NCBI GenBank assembly: GCA_937889535.1
Contig: CALBZW010000014.1
Span: forward strand, 1-64,000
Direction: 5' to 3'
From: an uncultured Candidatus Saccharibacteria bacterium
Lineage (GTDB): Bacteria > Patescibacteriota > Saccharimonadia > Saccharimonadales > Saccharimonadaceae
Length of the DNA stretch: 64,000 nucleotides
Shown: in pieces, positions 8,734 to 16,721 of the stretch
Numbering within the stretch: the first letter of the stretch is position 1
Layout: every line of letters begins with the position of its first letter
Made by a program: the position numbers and the translations under genes
The notes under the pieces: generated by a model
The model's database searches: none
Told to the model about the DNA's origin: nothing
The model's input: the letters and a program-made list of their open reading frames with translations, nothing else

Positions 8734-9966
8734 TCAGCGTCCAGCGTAATATCGCGCCAAAAACTCGCGCTTGTATTCTGCGAAGTTGTCATCCAACATC
8801 GCCTGTCGCACTTCTTCGGTCAGTCGCACGATAAATCTCAAATTATGCGTCGAAGCTAGATTATAATATTTTTGTTTCTTCTCCGTATCGCCCGACCGCC
8901 ATAGCGCCCTGAGACTCCCTCTCGTCCACCCTGCTCGACACGTCGCGCAGTCACAACCCGGCTCTAACGCTTCTCCCGAATCTGCCATTTTGCGCAAATT
9001 ATAATTCCCGTCGCGGGTGTAGATTTTCCCGTGTCGCGCCTCGCGCATCGGTGCCACGCAGTCAAACGTATCCGCCCCCATCTCCGCCCCAATCAAAATA
9101 TCATCCGGATGCGACAATCCGAGCAAATGTCGCGGTTTATCCATCGGTAGCTCCTCATTACACCAGCGCAAAATCTCCCCTAAATCTTCTTTCAGAAACG
9201 CCCCGCCTAGTCCAAAGCCGTCAAACCCTACCCCGTTGACCTCCATTTTCGCCAAGTTCCGCGCCGTCTGTCGCCTGAGATCCTCCCAACGCCCACCCTG
9301 CAAGACGCCGTACAAATTCTGCCGATAACCCAGGTCATCACGATGTTTAATATGCTCCTTCAAGCTCCTTAAAGCCCAGCGTTCTGTCCGCTCCATCGCC
9401 TCGATATTATATTCATAAGTATCCGCGAGCGACGTCAACTCATCGAACGCCATATGAATATCCGCCCCGATCCGACATTGAATCTGCATCGACTCCTCCG
9501 GCCCGATGAATTCCGGCTCATGGTCGAACGGGTCAATAAAGCTCACGCCTTCCTCGATCACCTGCGCTAAGCGTTCTTTATGCGCCGTATTTACCACGCC
9601 CCGCTCCTTCTCCATCGATACTACTTTGCCTAATCCTGACCCTAGCGACATCACCTGAAACCCACCCGAATCAGTCAAAGTTGGCCCATGCCAAGGCTCA
9701 TTCGGCCGCCCATCTTCACGGGCTGGACGCCACGCTGCCAGTCCTCCCGCTTCTGCGATTTCCGCACTTTTTCGCCGCAGATGAAACCCATTCGACAACA
9801 TCGCCTGCGCCCCAATGCCACGCAAATCTTCCGCCGACAAAAACCGCACATACCCCTGCGTCCCCACCGCCATAAACGCTGGCGTTTTAATCTCACCGTG
9901 CGCCGTCTGTATCGTTCCGACCCGCCCCAGACCGTTCGGCAGTACTTTTTCAACTCGAAAATCCAT
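8734..9966 (-). CDS. tgt: tRNA-guanine transglycosylase
   Basis: The 410-residue enzyme exchanges guanine-34 of GUN-anticodon tRNAs for a queuosine precursor. Visible motifs are DSGGFQVMSLG (substrate pocket), YGVLQGG, the GLSHPDDIL segment, the catalytic-region FDCVAP, and the zinc ligands in GCDCATCRAG with a downstream His (LASTHNLRF). I start at the ATG at 9966 because the conserved FRVEKVLPNG fold begins there and TATAAT (minus strand, 9976-9981) lies just upstream; the longer frame to 10062 would include the promoter. No queuosine synthesis genes are in the window, but a precursor transporter lies 1.6 kb away. Confidence 0.95.
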   Translation of the reverse strand: MDFRVEKVLPNGLGRVGTIQTAHGEIKTPAFMAVGTQGYVRFLSAEDLRGIGAQAMLSNGFHLRRKSAEIAEAGGLAAWRPAREDGRPNEPWHGPTLTDSGGFQVMSLGSGLGKVVSMEKERGVVNTAHKERLAQVIEEGVSFIDPFDHEPEFIGPEESMQIQCRIGADIHMAFDELTSLADTYEYNIEAMERTERWALRSLKEHIKHRDDLGYRQNLYGVLQGGRWEDLRRQTARNLAKMEVNGVGFDGFGLGGAFLKEDLGEILRWCNEELPMDKPRHLLGLSHPDDILIGAEMGADTFDCVAPMREARHGKIYTRDGNYNLRKMADSGEALEPGCDCATCRAGWTRGSLRALWRSGDTEKKQKYYNLASTHNLRFIVRLTEEVRQAMLDDNFAEYKREFLARYYAGR

Positions 9967-10046
9967 ATTATTACTATTATAATATCTTTTTCCATAATTA
10001 CAACAGAACAAAACCCTTGTATTTCCCCAAAAAAGCGTAAAAAGTA

Positions 10047-10075
10047 TTGACTTTTTCGCCAAAGTATGCTACAAT
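10047..10075 (+). promoter_or_regulatory. Strong TTGACT-17-TACAAT promoter
   Basis: TTGACT (10047-10052) and TACAAT (10070-10075) are spaced 17 bases, with an extended -10 (GTATGC). The same promoter type recurs before other orphan genes in this window. Confidence 0.8.
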
Positions 10076-10082
10076 GAAAGCA

Positions 10083-10169
10083 TAAGATGCTATTAAATCA
10101 GCGTCACGGGCTCTATCTAACCTAAGGCGCAAGTTCGCATCTTAGGCATTTTATGAGTTTGTGACACTG
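10083..10169 (+). promoter_or_regulatory. Structured leader with mutually exclusive stems
   Basis: TAAGATGC (10083-10090) can pair with GCATCTTA (10137-10144). The same downstream segment can instead close the hairpin CCTAAG (10121-10126) / CTTAGG (10141-10146). An outer stem joins 10099-10107 with 10161-10169 at 8 of 9 positions. Alternative pairing between promoter and Shine-Dalgarno (10181-10187) is the layout of a riboswitch or protein-responsive leader. It matches no class I can name. Confidence 0.4.
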
Positions 10170-10192
10170 CATACTTTTAGGAGGGAATTAGT

Positions 10193-10750
10193 ATGAGAAA
10201 AAGAAGGAATATGGCAATTATTGTCGGAGTATTCACGTTATTTTTGGTAATCGTAGTAGGCTTAATGAATGATCCCGCATGGGTGAAAAAAGAGACACTC
10301 CAAACTTGCGAGTATACGACCATTGAGCCAGGTGGAGATGAGCTACACTTCTTTATGGAGCGCTACTCCTGTCCTAGTGCTGAATGTTTCCCGCAGAATT
10401 GGGATGGCATGACGTTTCGGCACACCCATTTTACGGTAACTATGAGGCATGCTGATATGGATGGCGACCCAATTGATACCGTTGAACGTGAGTTCGTCCA
10501 CATCGAGGGGTGTGACCTTATTATAGGAGAGGATCTTACACCAGTCGATTTAATAAATTTAGTCTTAAGTGAATACGGTAAGCAGGAAGGAGAAAAAGAC
10601 CCCATAAATAGAGGAAAAGTATCTTCCGCTGACTTGCCTAGATGGGGTGACACGGTAACTAATGTCTATTATATGCCCTGTAATCCGGAGGATGACCCCG
10701 CAAATAAGCCGGGATATAACCCTGGCTTAGGGCGCAACGGTGACCAATAA
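10193..10750 (+). CDS. Small membrane-anchored or secreted protein of unknown function
   Basis: The 185-residue protein has a basic N-terminus and one hydrophobic helix (about residues 8-26, MAIIVGVFTLFLVIVVGL), so it is a signal-anchor or secreted protein. The extracellular part holds five or six cysteines (CEYTT, CPSAECFPQ, EGCDLI, MPCNPED) that could form disulfides, and a Gly/Asn/Pro-rich tail. I recognise no family. It is a single-gene unit with a very strong promoter, a structured leader, an AGGAGGG ribosome site and its own terminator, which suggests high or switchable expression. Confidence 0.75.
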   Translation: MRKRRNMAIIVGVFTLFLVIVVGLMNDPAWVKKETLQTCEYTTIEPGGDELHFFMERYSCPSAECFPQNWDGMTFRHTHFTVTMRHADMDGDPIDTVEREFVHIEGCDLIIGEDLTPVDLINLVLSEYGKQEGEKDPINRGKVSSADLPRWGDTVTNVYYMPCNPEDDPANKPGYNPGLGRNGDQ

Positions 10751-10777
10751 TAGCCCCAAGAAAGGCGCCACTTTCTC

Positions 10778-10808
10778 AACCGCTCAAGATTCGTCTTGGG
10801 CGGTTTTT
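10778..10808 (+). terminator. Intrinsic terminator
   Basis: A hairpin with AACCGCTCAAGA / TCTTGGGCGGTT arms (one G-U pair) ends in a T-run, 28 bases after the 10193 gene. Confidence 0.8.
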
Positions 10809-10827
10809 CATGTTACAATATAATTAT

Positions 10828-11559
10828 ATGAAGATTCTACAACTCAACGTCTGGATGGGTAAAGTCGAAGGTACCCTCCGTCGGTTCTTTGAGAACAATG
10901 ATTTTGATGTTATCTGCATGCAAGAAATTTTTGCTTCTGATAATTGCGCTGGTCACCTTTCGCGCCTTTGTTTCGACCGCGAGCAAATTCAGAAAGCTAG
11001 CCGTCTCCCATATGCTTTCTTTTCTCCGAATTGGAGTAGCGAAATTGCCGGTGGTATATTTGAGGAGGGGAATCTAATTCTAAGCCGTATCCCGTTCGCC
11101 GAAACCCATAGTGAATTCATTAGCGGCGAATACAAGGAGAAGATGATACTCGGCGAAGTAGTAGGCAATAACTTAAACATTCAAATTGCCAAGCTTGAAA
11201 ACGGCCTTACGGTTATTAATCATCACGGCTTTTGGCGACCCAATCCGATAGGCGACGAAGAGAGTGTTAGGGCCTTTACCAAGGTTGGCAATATCGTCCG
11301 CCAGGTCACCGGCCCGCTTGTCATGTGTGGCGATTTGAATATTATTCATGATTCTCCCGCTATGCGCCCGCTCGATTTTCTCCGTGATTTAACGCAAGAA
11401 TATGACGTCGAGACTACGCTCTCTGGTCTTAAATTCGATGGTAAAGTTGCCTGTGACCATATTCTCGTGAACGACGGGATTGATGTCCAAGATTTCGCCG
11501 TGTTGCCGGATCTTGTCTCTGACCATCTGGCGCTCACGGCCGAAGTCGAACTTCACTAG
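10828..11559 (+). CDS. Endonuclease/exonuclease/phosphatase (EEP) family protein
   Basis: The 243-residue protein shows the EEP fold motifs in order: LQLNVW (N ligand), MQEIF (catalytic Glu), NHHGFWR, CGDLNI (Asp and Asn), and a terminal SDHLALTAEV (Asp-His pair). The family cleaves DNA, RNA or phosphoesters with Mg2+; the cytoplasmic form without signal peptide fits an ExoIII-like or sugar/nucleotide phosphodiesterase. The ATG at 10828 lies eight bases after TACAAT and no ribosome site is present, so I prefer it over the frame's upstream start, which lies within the terminator and promoter. Confidence 0.88.
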   Translation: MKILQLNVWMGKVEGTLRRFFENNDFDVICMQEIFASDNCAGHLSRLCFDREQIQKASRLPYAFFSPNWSSEIAGGIFEEGNLILSRIPFAETHSEFISGEYKEKMILGEVVGNNLNIQIAKLENGLTVINHHGFWRPNPIGDEESVRAFTKVGNIVRQVTGPLVMCGDLNIIHDSPAMRPLDFLRDLTQEYDVETTLSGLKFDGKVACDHILVNDGIDVQDFAVLPDLVSDHLALTAEVELH

Positions 11560-11571
11560 ACTCAGAAAAAC

Positions 11572-11605
11572 AAAACCTCTCCTCTTTTGCTAAGGAAAGG
11601 TTTTT
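11572..11605. terminator. Bidirectional terminator hairpin
   Basis: AAAACC..CTCCT and AGGAAAGGTTTT form a stem with runs of A and T on both sides, between the convergent EEP and transporter genes. Confidence 0.7.
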
Positions 11606-11611
11606 CGGAGT

Positions 11612-12352
11612 TTAAGATTCCTTGGTGGGCTGCGTATCGGATCCGCTCTGTGACGTAATTCGTTTACCGTGTTGGAATTTTAGCCTGTACACCATTTGAC
11701 GTGCTAAGCGCTTAGTCACCAACAGCAGCAAAATCCCCTCAATCACAATCGCCGCTACGTAGGCAAAGACCGCCTGCTCGACGAACTCCATGAACGATAA
11801 TTTTCCAAAAAACGCAATTGGTTCAAACAGCAGTATATCCGGTATATGCGCCAACACTGATGAGAATAACGCGCGCTTCCAGAATGCGCCGTTGCGTTGT
11901 TTTCGGCGCACGCGCTCAAAGACATAGTTATTACATAACTGGCTTGCCAGGAAGCCAACGATACTCGCTAGGAATATCCGGCCTACTACGCCTGAAATCG
12001 TCAAGAAGCCGCCATTGTCGGCTCCGGGATAATCCGGCAGCATCCTCGCCAGGGCAATAAACGCTGCCGCTAATAGCCCAACTCCGCAGCTCGCCCATGC
12101 TACGCTATCGGCAATACGCTTACCGTAAATCTCAACCAGCAAATCGCCTAAAACATAGGATAGGGGAAACAGCAAAATTCCGCCATCTACCGGTATCCCG
12201 CCGAGACTCCAGATTTTCGTCGCTGATAAATTTGCGGTAATCATTGTCATTGCCATAAGCGCCGACATTGCTATCAACGCCCCCACTGCTCTAGGTGTCA
12301 AACAACGGTTCAGTTTCTTCTCCAGTAAAACCTGGTCTACGTGATTCTCCAT
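11612..12352 (-). CDS. yhhQ: Queuosine precursor transporter (YhhQ/VUT family)
   Basis: The 246-residue membrane protein has about six helices with family landmarks: ITANLSATKIW near residue 40, DGGILLFPLSYVLGDLLVEIYG (membrane-embedded acidic pair), the ARMLP segment, and the FLASQLCNNYVFERVRR loop. The family imports 7-cyano- or 7-aminomethyl-7-deazaguanine, and sometimes queuine. I set the start at 12352 because AAAGGAG lies seven bases upstream and homology begins there. With tgt nearby, the cell probably salvages a precursor rather than making it. A structured leader precedes the gene. Confidence 0.85.
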   Translation of the reverse strand: MENHVDQVLLEKKLNRCLTPRAVGALIAMSALMAMTMITANLSATKIWSLGGIPVDGGILLFPLSYVLGDLLVEIYGKRIADSVAWASCGVGLLAAAFIALARMLPDYPGADNGGFLTISGVVGRIFLASIVGFLASQLCNNYVFERVRRKQRNGAFWKRALFSSVLAHIPDILLFEPIAFFGKLSFMEFVEQAVFAYVAAIVIEGILLLLVTKRLARQMVYRLKFQHGKRITSQSGSDTQPTKES

Positions 12353-12375
12353 ACCATCACTCCTTTCAAAGAACC

Positions 12376-12444
12376 TGCCTCTTAGAGGCAATTTTCAGTG
12401 ACGTTCTAGGTATACCTAGAACAGGGATGATCCAAAATCATCCC
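12376..12444 (-). promoter_or_regulatory. Three-hairpin leader of the queuosine-precursor transporter
   Basis: Three consecutive hairpins fill the 95-nt leader: 12424-12444 (7-bp arms GGGATGA/TCATCCC), a perfect 20-bp palindrome at 12403-12422, and 12376-12390 (TGCCTC/GAGGCA) just before the Shine-Dalgarno. The position and gene suggest ligand control, but the sequence does not match the preQ1-I consensus I know. Confidence 0.45.
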
Positions 12445-12452
12445 ATCCCTCC

Positions 12453-12481
12453 ATTATATCACACCTTACTTAAAAAGTCAA
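12453..12481 (-). promoter_or_regulatory. Strong minus-strand promoter
   Basis: On the minus strand TTGACT (12476-12481) and TATAAT (12453-12458) are spaced exactly 17 bases. Confidence 0.8.
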
Positions 12482-12516
12482 TATGCGCCTCTGTTATTCT
12501 CTTGGCACTTACCTCC

Positions 12517-12545
12517 TTGACTCTGCTAAAAAATCGCCTTATAAT
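12517..12545 (+). promoter_or_regulatory. Consensus promoter of a leaderless ABC exporter operon
   Basis: TTGACT (12517-12522), 17 bases, TATAAT (12540-12545). The ATG at 12552 begins six bases later, which leaves no room for a leader. Confidence 0.8.
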
Positions 12546-12551
12546 GGTCTA

Positions 12552-14315
12552 ATGTTCAAAATGTTTAAGTACTTAAAACCTTATGCTTGGCAGGCGATTT
12601 TGCTATTAGGAATGATCGCATTGCAAGTCTGGTCGTCGCTTCAACTTCCGGCGATGATGGCTGATATTATTAATAATGGCATTATGAAGAGCGACCTCGA
12701 CTATATTTGGCGCACCGGTGTTTGGATGCTCGGGCTCGCAGTGCTCTCGGCTTTTTGTGCCTTTATGGCTAGCTTCCTCTCCGCCCGTATTGGTACGGCT
12801 TTCTCGCGTGATGTACGTAGTGATTTATTTAAACATATTTTAAGTTTTAGTATTGCTGATATTGATAATTTCTCAACCGCTTCACTTATTACCCGTACGA
12901 CTAACGATATTAATCAGGTTCAGCAAGCCATTATCATGTGTCTCTCAATGGCTCTGCGTGCACCGATGACCTGTATTTTGGCTATCGGTCAGGCTATCGC
13001 TACTGCACCTGATATGACTTGGATTATCGCACTTGCTGTTGGCGTGATTCTATTCTTGACAATTTTGATTATGTCGATTGTCATGCCAAAATTCGACCTC
13101 ATCCAAAAACTTGCCGATCGGATTACGATGTTGACGCGCGAAAATCTCACTGGTCTGCGAGTCATCCGCGCTTTCAATAACGAAAAGCTGGAAAAACGCA
13201 AATTTGATAAGACGAATGATGAGTTCTCGCATTGGAACGCTTGGGTCGATGTAATTTTGTCGCTCCAGAGCCCGCTGATTAGTCTTGTATTTAATGGAAC
13301 GACACTGCTTTGTATCTGGATTGGTATCTCGTTGATTACGAAAGATATCGCTTACCTTGGCAACATGATGGCGTTCATGCAGTATGCCATCCAGGTTGTC
13401 ATGTCCTTCCTCTTCCTTACCATGCTCTTTGTGGTCTTACCGCGTGCCAATGTTTCGGCGAAGCGGATTAACGCAGTCTTGGATGCCAAACCCCAGATTA
13501 GCTGGAAGCCTCATACGGTCGGTAAACCCGAACTACGCCCGTCGGTTGAGTTTAGTCATGTTGACTTCGCTTATCCTGGCGCCGAAGAGAAGGTCTTGCA
13601 GGATATTTCATTCGTCGCACAGCCAGGAGAAACCACGGCCTTTATCGGTTCCACTGGTTCGGGTAAATCGACTTTGATTAACCTCGTACCACGCTTCTTC
13701 GAGACGACCGGTGGTGAGATTAAAATTAATGGGCTGAATCTCAAGGATTATTCCGAACATGATTTGATGCGTCGGATTGGCTATGTTCCGCAGCGCGGCG
13801 TACTCTTTGCCGGCACCGTTAAGAGTAACATTCTCTTTGGCGCGCCAGAAGCCGGCGAGAAGCAGATGCGGCTCGCCGCACGTGTCTCCCAGTCTGAAGA
13901 GTTTATCGAAAAACTCGATAAAAAATACGATTCTCATATCGCTCAAGGCGGAACTAACGTTTCCGGCGGTCAGCGCCAGCGCTTGTCGATTGCTCGTGCG
14001 ATTACGAAGGATCCAGATATTTACATCTTCGACGATTCCTTCTCGGCACTCGATATGAAGACTGATGCCAAACTTCGTGCGGCCCTCAAGCCGGTCACCG
14101 AGAATGCCGTTACGCTCGTAGTGGCACAGCGTATTAGTACGATTCGCGATGCCGAACAGATTATTGTCTTGGACCAAGGTAAAGTTGTTGGCAAAGGAAA
14201 TCATTATGACTTATTAGCAGGTTGCAAAATTTATCGCGAAATCGCTAAGTCGCAGCTCTCAGATCAGGAATTTAAATCTGAATTGTCAAAAGCAGAGGAG
14301 GTAAAACATGCCTAA
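12552..14315 (+). CDS. Heterodimeric ABC exporter subunit A (degenerate catalytic site)
   Basis: The 587-residue half-transporter has six membrane helices (about residues 1-310) and a C-terminal ATPase with Walker A GSTGSGKST, signature NVSGGQRQR and Walker B IYIFDDSFSALD. The residue after the Walker B Asp is Asp instead of the catalytic Glu, the hallmark of the degenerate site in exporters such as BmrCD or TM287/288. The A subunit therefore pairs with the next gene, which it overlaps by 8 bases. The start at 12552 follows the promoter by six bases; the 69-base upstream extension would include the promoter itself. Cargo is probably a lipid, peptide or drug. Confidence 0.92.
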   Translation: MFKMFKYLKPYAWQAILLLGMIALQVWSSLQLPAMMADIINNGIMKSDLDYIWRTGVWMLGLAVLSAFCAFMASFLSARIGTAFSRDVRSDLFKHILSFSIADIDNFSTASLITRTTNDINQVQQAIIMCLSMALRAPMTCILAIGQAIATAPDMTWIIALAVGVILFLTILIMSIVMPKFDLIQKLADRITMLTRENLTGLRVIRAFNNEKLEKRKFDKTNDEFSHWNAWVDVILSLQSPLISLVFNGTTLLCIWIGISLITKDIAYLGNMMAFMQYAIQVVMSFLFLTMLFVVLPRANVSAKRINAVLDAKPQISWKPHTVGKPELRPSVEFSHVDFAYPGAEEKVLQDISFVAQPGETTAFIGSTGSGKSTLINLVPRFFETTGGEIKINGLNLKDYSEHDLMRRIGYVPQRGVLFAGTVKSNILFGAPEAGEKQMRLAARVSQSEEFIEKLDKKYDSHIAQGGTNVSGGQRQRLSIARAITKDPDIYIFDDSFSALDMKTDAKLRAALKPVTENAVTLVVAQRISTIRDAEQIIVLDQGKVVGKGNHYDLLAGCKIYREIAKSQLSDQEFKSELSKAEEVKHA

Positions 14316-16137
14316 AACCGGAAATGGCGAAAAGCCGAAAAACCTTGGGGTTGCTTTCAAGCGTTTCGTGTCGACTCTGAAGCCTTGGATGGTGCCAATC
14401 ATTTTCGCGATGGTTCTCTCGATTGGTGCGACCGTTTGCTCGATCTTTGGGCCAAAAGTCCTCGGCGAAATGACCAATACTGCCGCTGAAGACTACGGCC
14501 AGGCCGTTATTGAAGCCGGTGGGCAAGTTCCCGACAGCGAAACATTAGGTGCCGCGATTAGCTGGGAAAAACTAGGGCAGCTGGCCCTCATCCTGATTGG
14601 TCTTTACCTCGTTTCGGCCGTATTGAGTTATGTCGAAGGCGTTATTCTTTCAGTCGTTTCGGCGCATTATGCGAAAAAGATGCGCGCCGAGCTTTTAGAC
14701 AAAATTAGCCGCTTGCCGATTTCTTATTTCGATAAGCATCAGTTTGGCGACACTCTCTCGCGCATGTCAAACGACATTAGCACAGTTGCTAATACGCTCG
14801 CCGACGTGCTTTCGCGTATTATCACTAGCCTTACGACGGTCATCGGTATCTTAATTATGATGCTGACGATTTCAGTTTGGCTATCGGTCATTGCACTTGT
14901 TGCCGTGCCGTTTTCACTAATCTTTGTCGGGTTGGTGGCAAAAAAAGGCCAGAAATACTTCCGCAGCCAGCAGACTACGCTTGGTAATTTGAATAATATT
15001 ATCGAAGAGGACTACTCCGGGCAGGCTATTATTAAGGCCAATTCATATGAAGCAAGTGCGATTCAAAAATTCAATCAGACCAGCAATCACCTCTACGAAG
15101 TTTCTTGGAAAGCTCAGTTCTTCGGTGCGCTTGCCTTTCCGATTACCCACGTCTTTACCAATTTAAGTTACGTTCTGATTTGTGTCGCTGGCGGTCGCCT
15201 TGCGATTGACGGGAAGCTGCTAATTGGTAGCGTCCAGGCATTTATTCAGTACGTCAATCAGTTCAACCGTCCGATCACCGAAGTTTCGCAAATTGCTGCC
15301 AATATTCAACAAACTCTCGCTGCCGCGGAGCGCATCTATGACTTCCTCGATGAACCCGAGGAATCGCCTGACCCTGTCCCAGCATCGGAAATTTCCGCTA
15401 TCAAAGGCGCAGTCGGTTTTCATAATGTTAACTTTTCTTACGACAAAGAGCGTCCGATTATTAAGGATTTCTCGGTCAAGATTCAACCCGGCATGCAGGT
15501 TGCGATCGTCGGCCCGACCGGCGCCGGTAAAACGACGATTATTAATCTCCTTATGCGTTTCTACGACCCGGATAGCGGGTATATCACGATTGATGGCGTG
15601 CCGACGAAAGAAATGAAGCGTGCTGATGTTCGTAAACTCTTCGGCATGGTCCTACAGGATACTTGGCTCTTCTCCGGGACGATCGAGGAGAATCTGAAGT
15701 ACGGCAAGACAGGTGCTACGCATGATGAAATTGTTCGCGCGACCGAAGCTAGCAACACGCATCATTTCATCGAATCTCTATCTCACGGCTATCGCACGAT
15801 GATTTCTGAAGATTCGGATAATATTTCCGCCGGCGAGAAACAGCTACTTACGATTGCTCGTGCCATGGTCGCGAATCCGCCGATGATGATTCTGGATGAG
15901 GCGACATCGAATGTTGATACACGTACCGAACAACTAATTCAAGACGCTTTTGCGAAGCTGACCCATGGCCGCACGAGCTTCGTCATCGCTCACCGCTTGT
16001 CAACTATTCGTAATTCCGATCTGATCTTGGTCATGAAAGAGGGCAACATTGTCGAACAGGGTACGCACGACCAGCTGCTCGCTCAAAATGGCTTCTACGC
16101 TGAACTTTACAATTCGCAATTTGCGGACGCTGAATAA
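14308..16137 (+). CDS. Heterodimeric ABC exporter subunit B (canonical Walker B Glu)
   Basis: The 609-residue partner has six membrane helices (about residues 20-330) and an ATPase with Walker A GPTGAGKTT, an atypical signature NISAGEKQLL in place of LSGGQ, Walker B MMILDEATSNVD with the catalytic Glu, and switch His (IAHRLST). The pattern, canonical Glu here with canonical signature in subunit A, assembles one active and one degenerate ATP site. A coupling loop with extra polar residues (about 50-75, EAGGQVPDSETLGA) lies between helices 1 and 2 and would be extracellular. The start overlaps the previous stop. Confidence 0.92.
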   Translation: MPKTGNGEKPKNLGVAFKRFVSTLKPWMVPIIFAMVLSIGATVCSIFGPKVLGEMTNTAAEDYGQAVIEAGGQVPDSETLGAAISWEKLGQLALILIGLYLVSAVLSYVEGVILSVVSAHYAKKMRAELLDKISRLPISYFDKHQFGDTLSRMSNDISTVANTLADVLSRIITSLTTVIGILIMMLTISVWLSVIALVAVPFSLIFVGLVAKKGQKYFRSQQTTLGNLNNIIEEDYSGQAIIKANSYEASAIQKFNQTSNHLYEVSWKAQFFGALAFPITHVFTNLSYVLICVAGGRLAIDGKLLIGSVQAFIQYVNQFNRPITEVSQIAANIQQTLAAAERIYDFLDEPEESPDPVPASEISAIKGAVGFHNVNFSYDKERPIIKDFSVKIQPGMQVAIVGPTGAGKTTIINLLMRFYDPDSGYITIDGVPTKEMKRADVRKLFGMVLQDTWLFSGTIEENLKYGKTGATHDEIVRATEASNTHHFIESLSHGYRTMISEDSDNISAGEKQLLTIARAMVANPPMMILDEATSNVDTRTEQLIQDAFAKLTHGRTSFVIAHRLSTIRNSDLILVMKEGNIVEQGTHDQLLAQNGFYAELYNSQFADAE

Positions 16138-16167
16138 ATTCCGTCAGGCGCATGCTATAATAGGAAT

Positions 16168-16656
16168 ATGAAAGTACGAGGTTTTGAAATTGCCAAAGGC
16201 TGGGAAGATAAGAATATTGTCTTGCCGCGCCGTAGCACTGCGCAGGCGGCTGCGTATGACATTGCCGCCGCAGAAGACGTCACTGTGCCGGTATTTCATC
16301 CTGGTATCAAGCCTACACTCATCCCGACTGGCCTGAAGGCCTATTGCCAGCCTAACGAATGCTATTTTATTTTCAATCGCAGTTCTGGCGCCGGCAAGGG
16401 AATTGTGCTAGCGAATGGCGTTGGTGTGATTGATGCGGACTACTATGGCAATCCCGAGACCGATGGTCATTTCCAAGTTCTGGTCTTCAACGTCTTTGAT
16501 CATGATTTACAGATCAAGAAAGGTGATCGTATTGCGCAAGTTATTTTCCAGAAGTTCCTGATAGCTGACGGCGACGACGCTAGTGGTCAGCGCCGTGGCG
16601 GCTTCGGCTCGACCGACAGAGCACAAGACGAGAATGGTATTGACAAAAATGAATAA
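16168..16656 (+). CDS. dut: dUTP diphosphatase
   Basis: The 162-residue trimeric dUTPase hydrolyses dUTP to dUMP. Motifs appear in order: AAAYDIAAAED (I), NRSSGAGKG (II), GVIDADYYGNPETDGH (III, with the catalytic Asp), GDRIAQVIFQKF (IV) and a C-terminal RRGGFGSTDRA (V). TATAAT at 16156-16161 lies six bases before the ATG, so it is likely leaderless. With thyA, the dCMP deaminase fusion and ung elsewhere in the window it forms a uracil/thymidylate control set. Confidence 0.95.
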   Translation: MKVRGFEIAKGWEDKNIVLPRRSTAQAAAYDIAAAEDVTVPVFHPGIKPTLIPTGLKAYCQPNECYFIFNRSSGAGKGIVLANGVGVIDADYYGNPETDGHFQVLVFNVFDHDLQIKKGDRIAQVIFQKFLIADGDDASGQRRGGFGSTDRAQDENGIDKNE

Positions 16657-16668
16657 GTATGCTACAAT
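16640..16668 (+). promoter_or_regulatory. Consensus promoter inside the end of dut
   Basis: TTGACA (16640-16645), 17 bases, TACAAT (16663-16668), with extended GTATGC. It drives the DUF362 gene and begins within the dut coding end. Confidence 0.8.
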
Positions 16669-16721
16669 GGCAGTATAACCCCTGCGAAGGGTGTACTAAG
16701 AAGGTAAAAACGGAGGTATAA

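Noticed and set aside
8668..8859. Short plus-strand frame between the permease and tgt
   Set aside because: No ribosome site; it overlaps two confident genes on the other strand.
12352..12446. preQ1-I riboswitch
   Set aside because: The short hairpin plus A-rich tail consensus is absent; instead three separate hairpins are present. Kept only as an unclassified leader.
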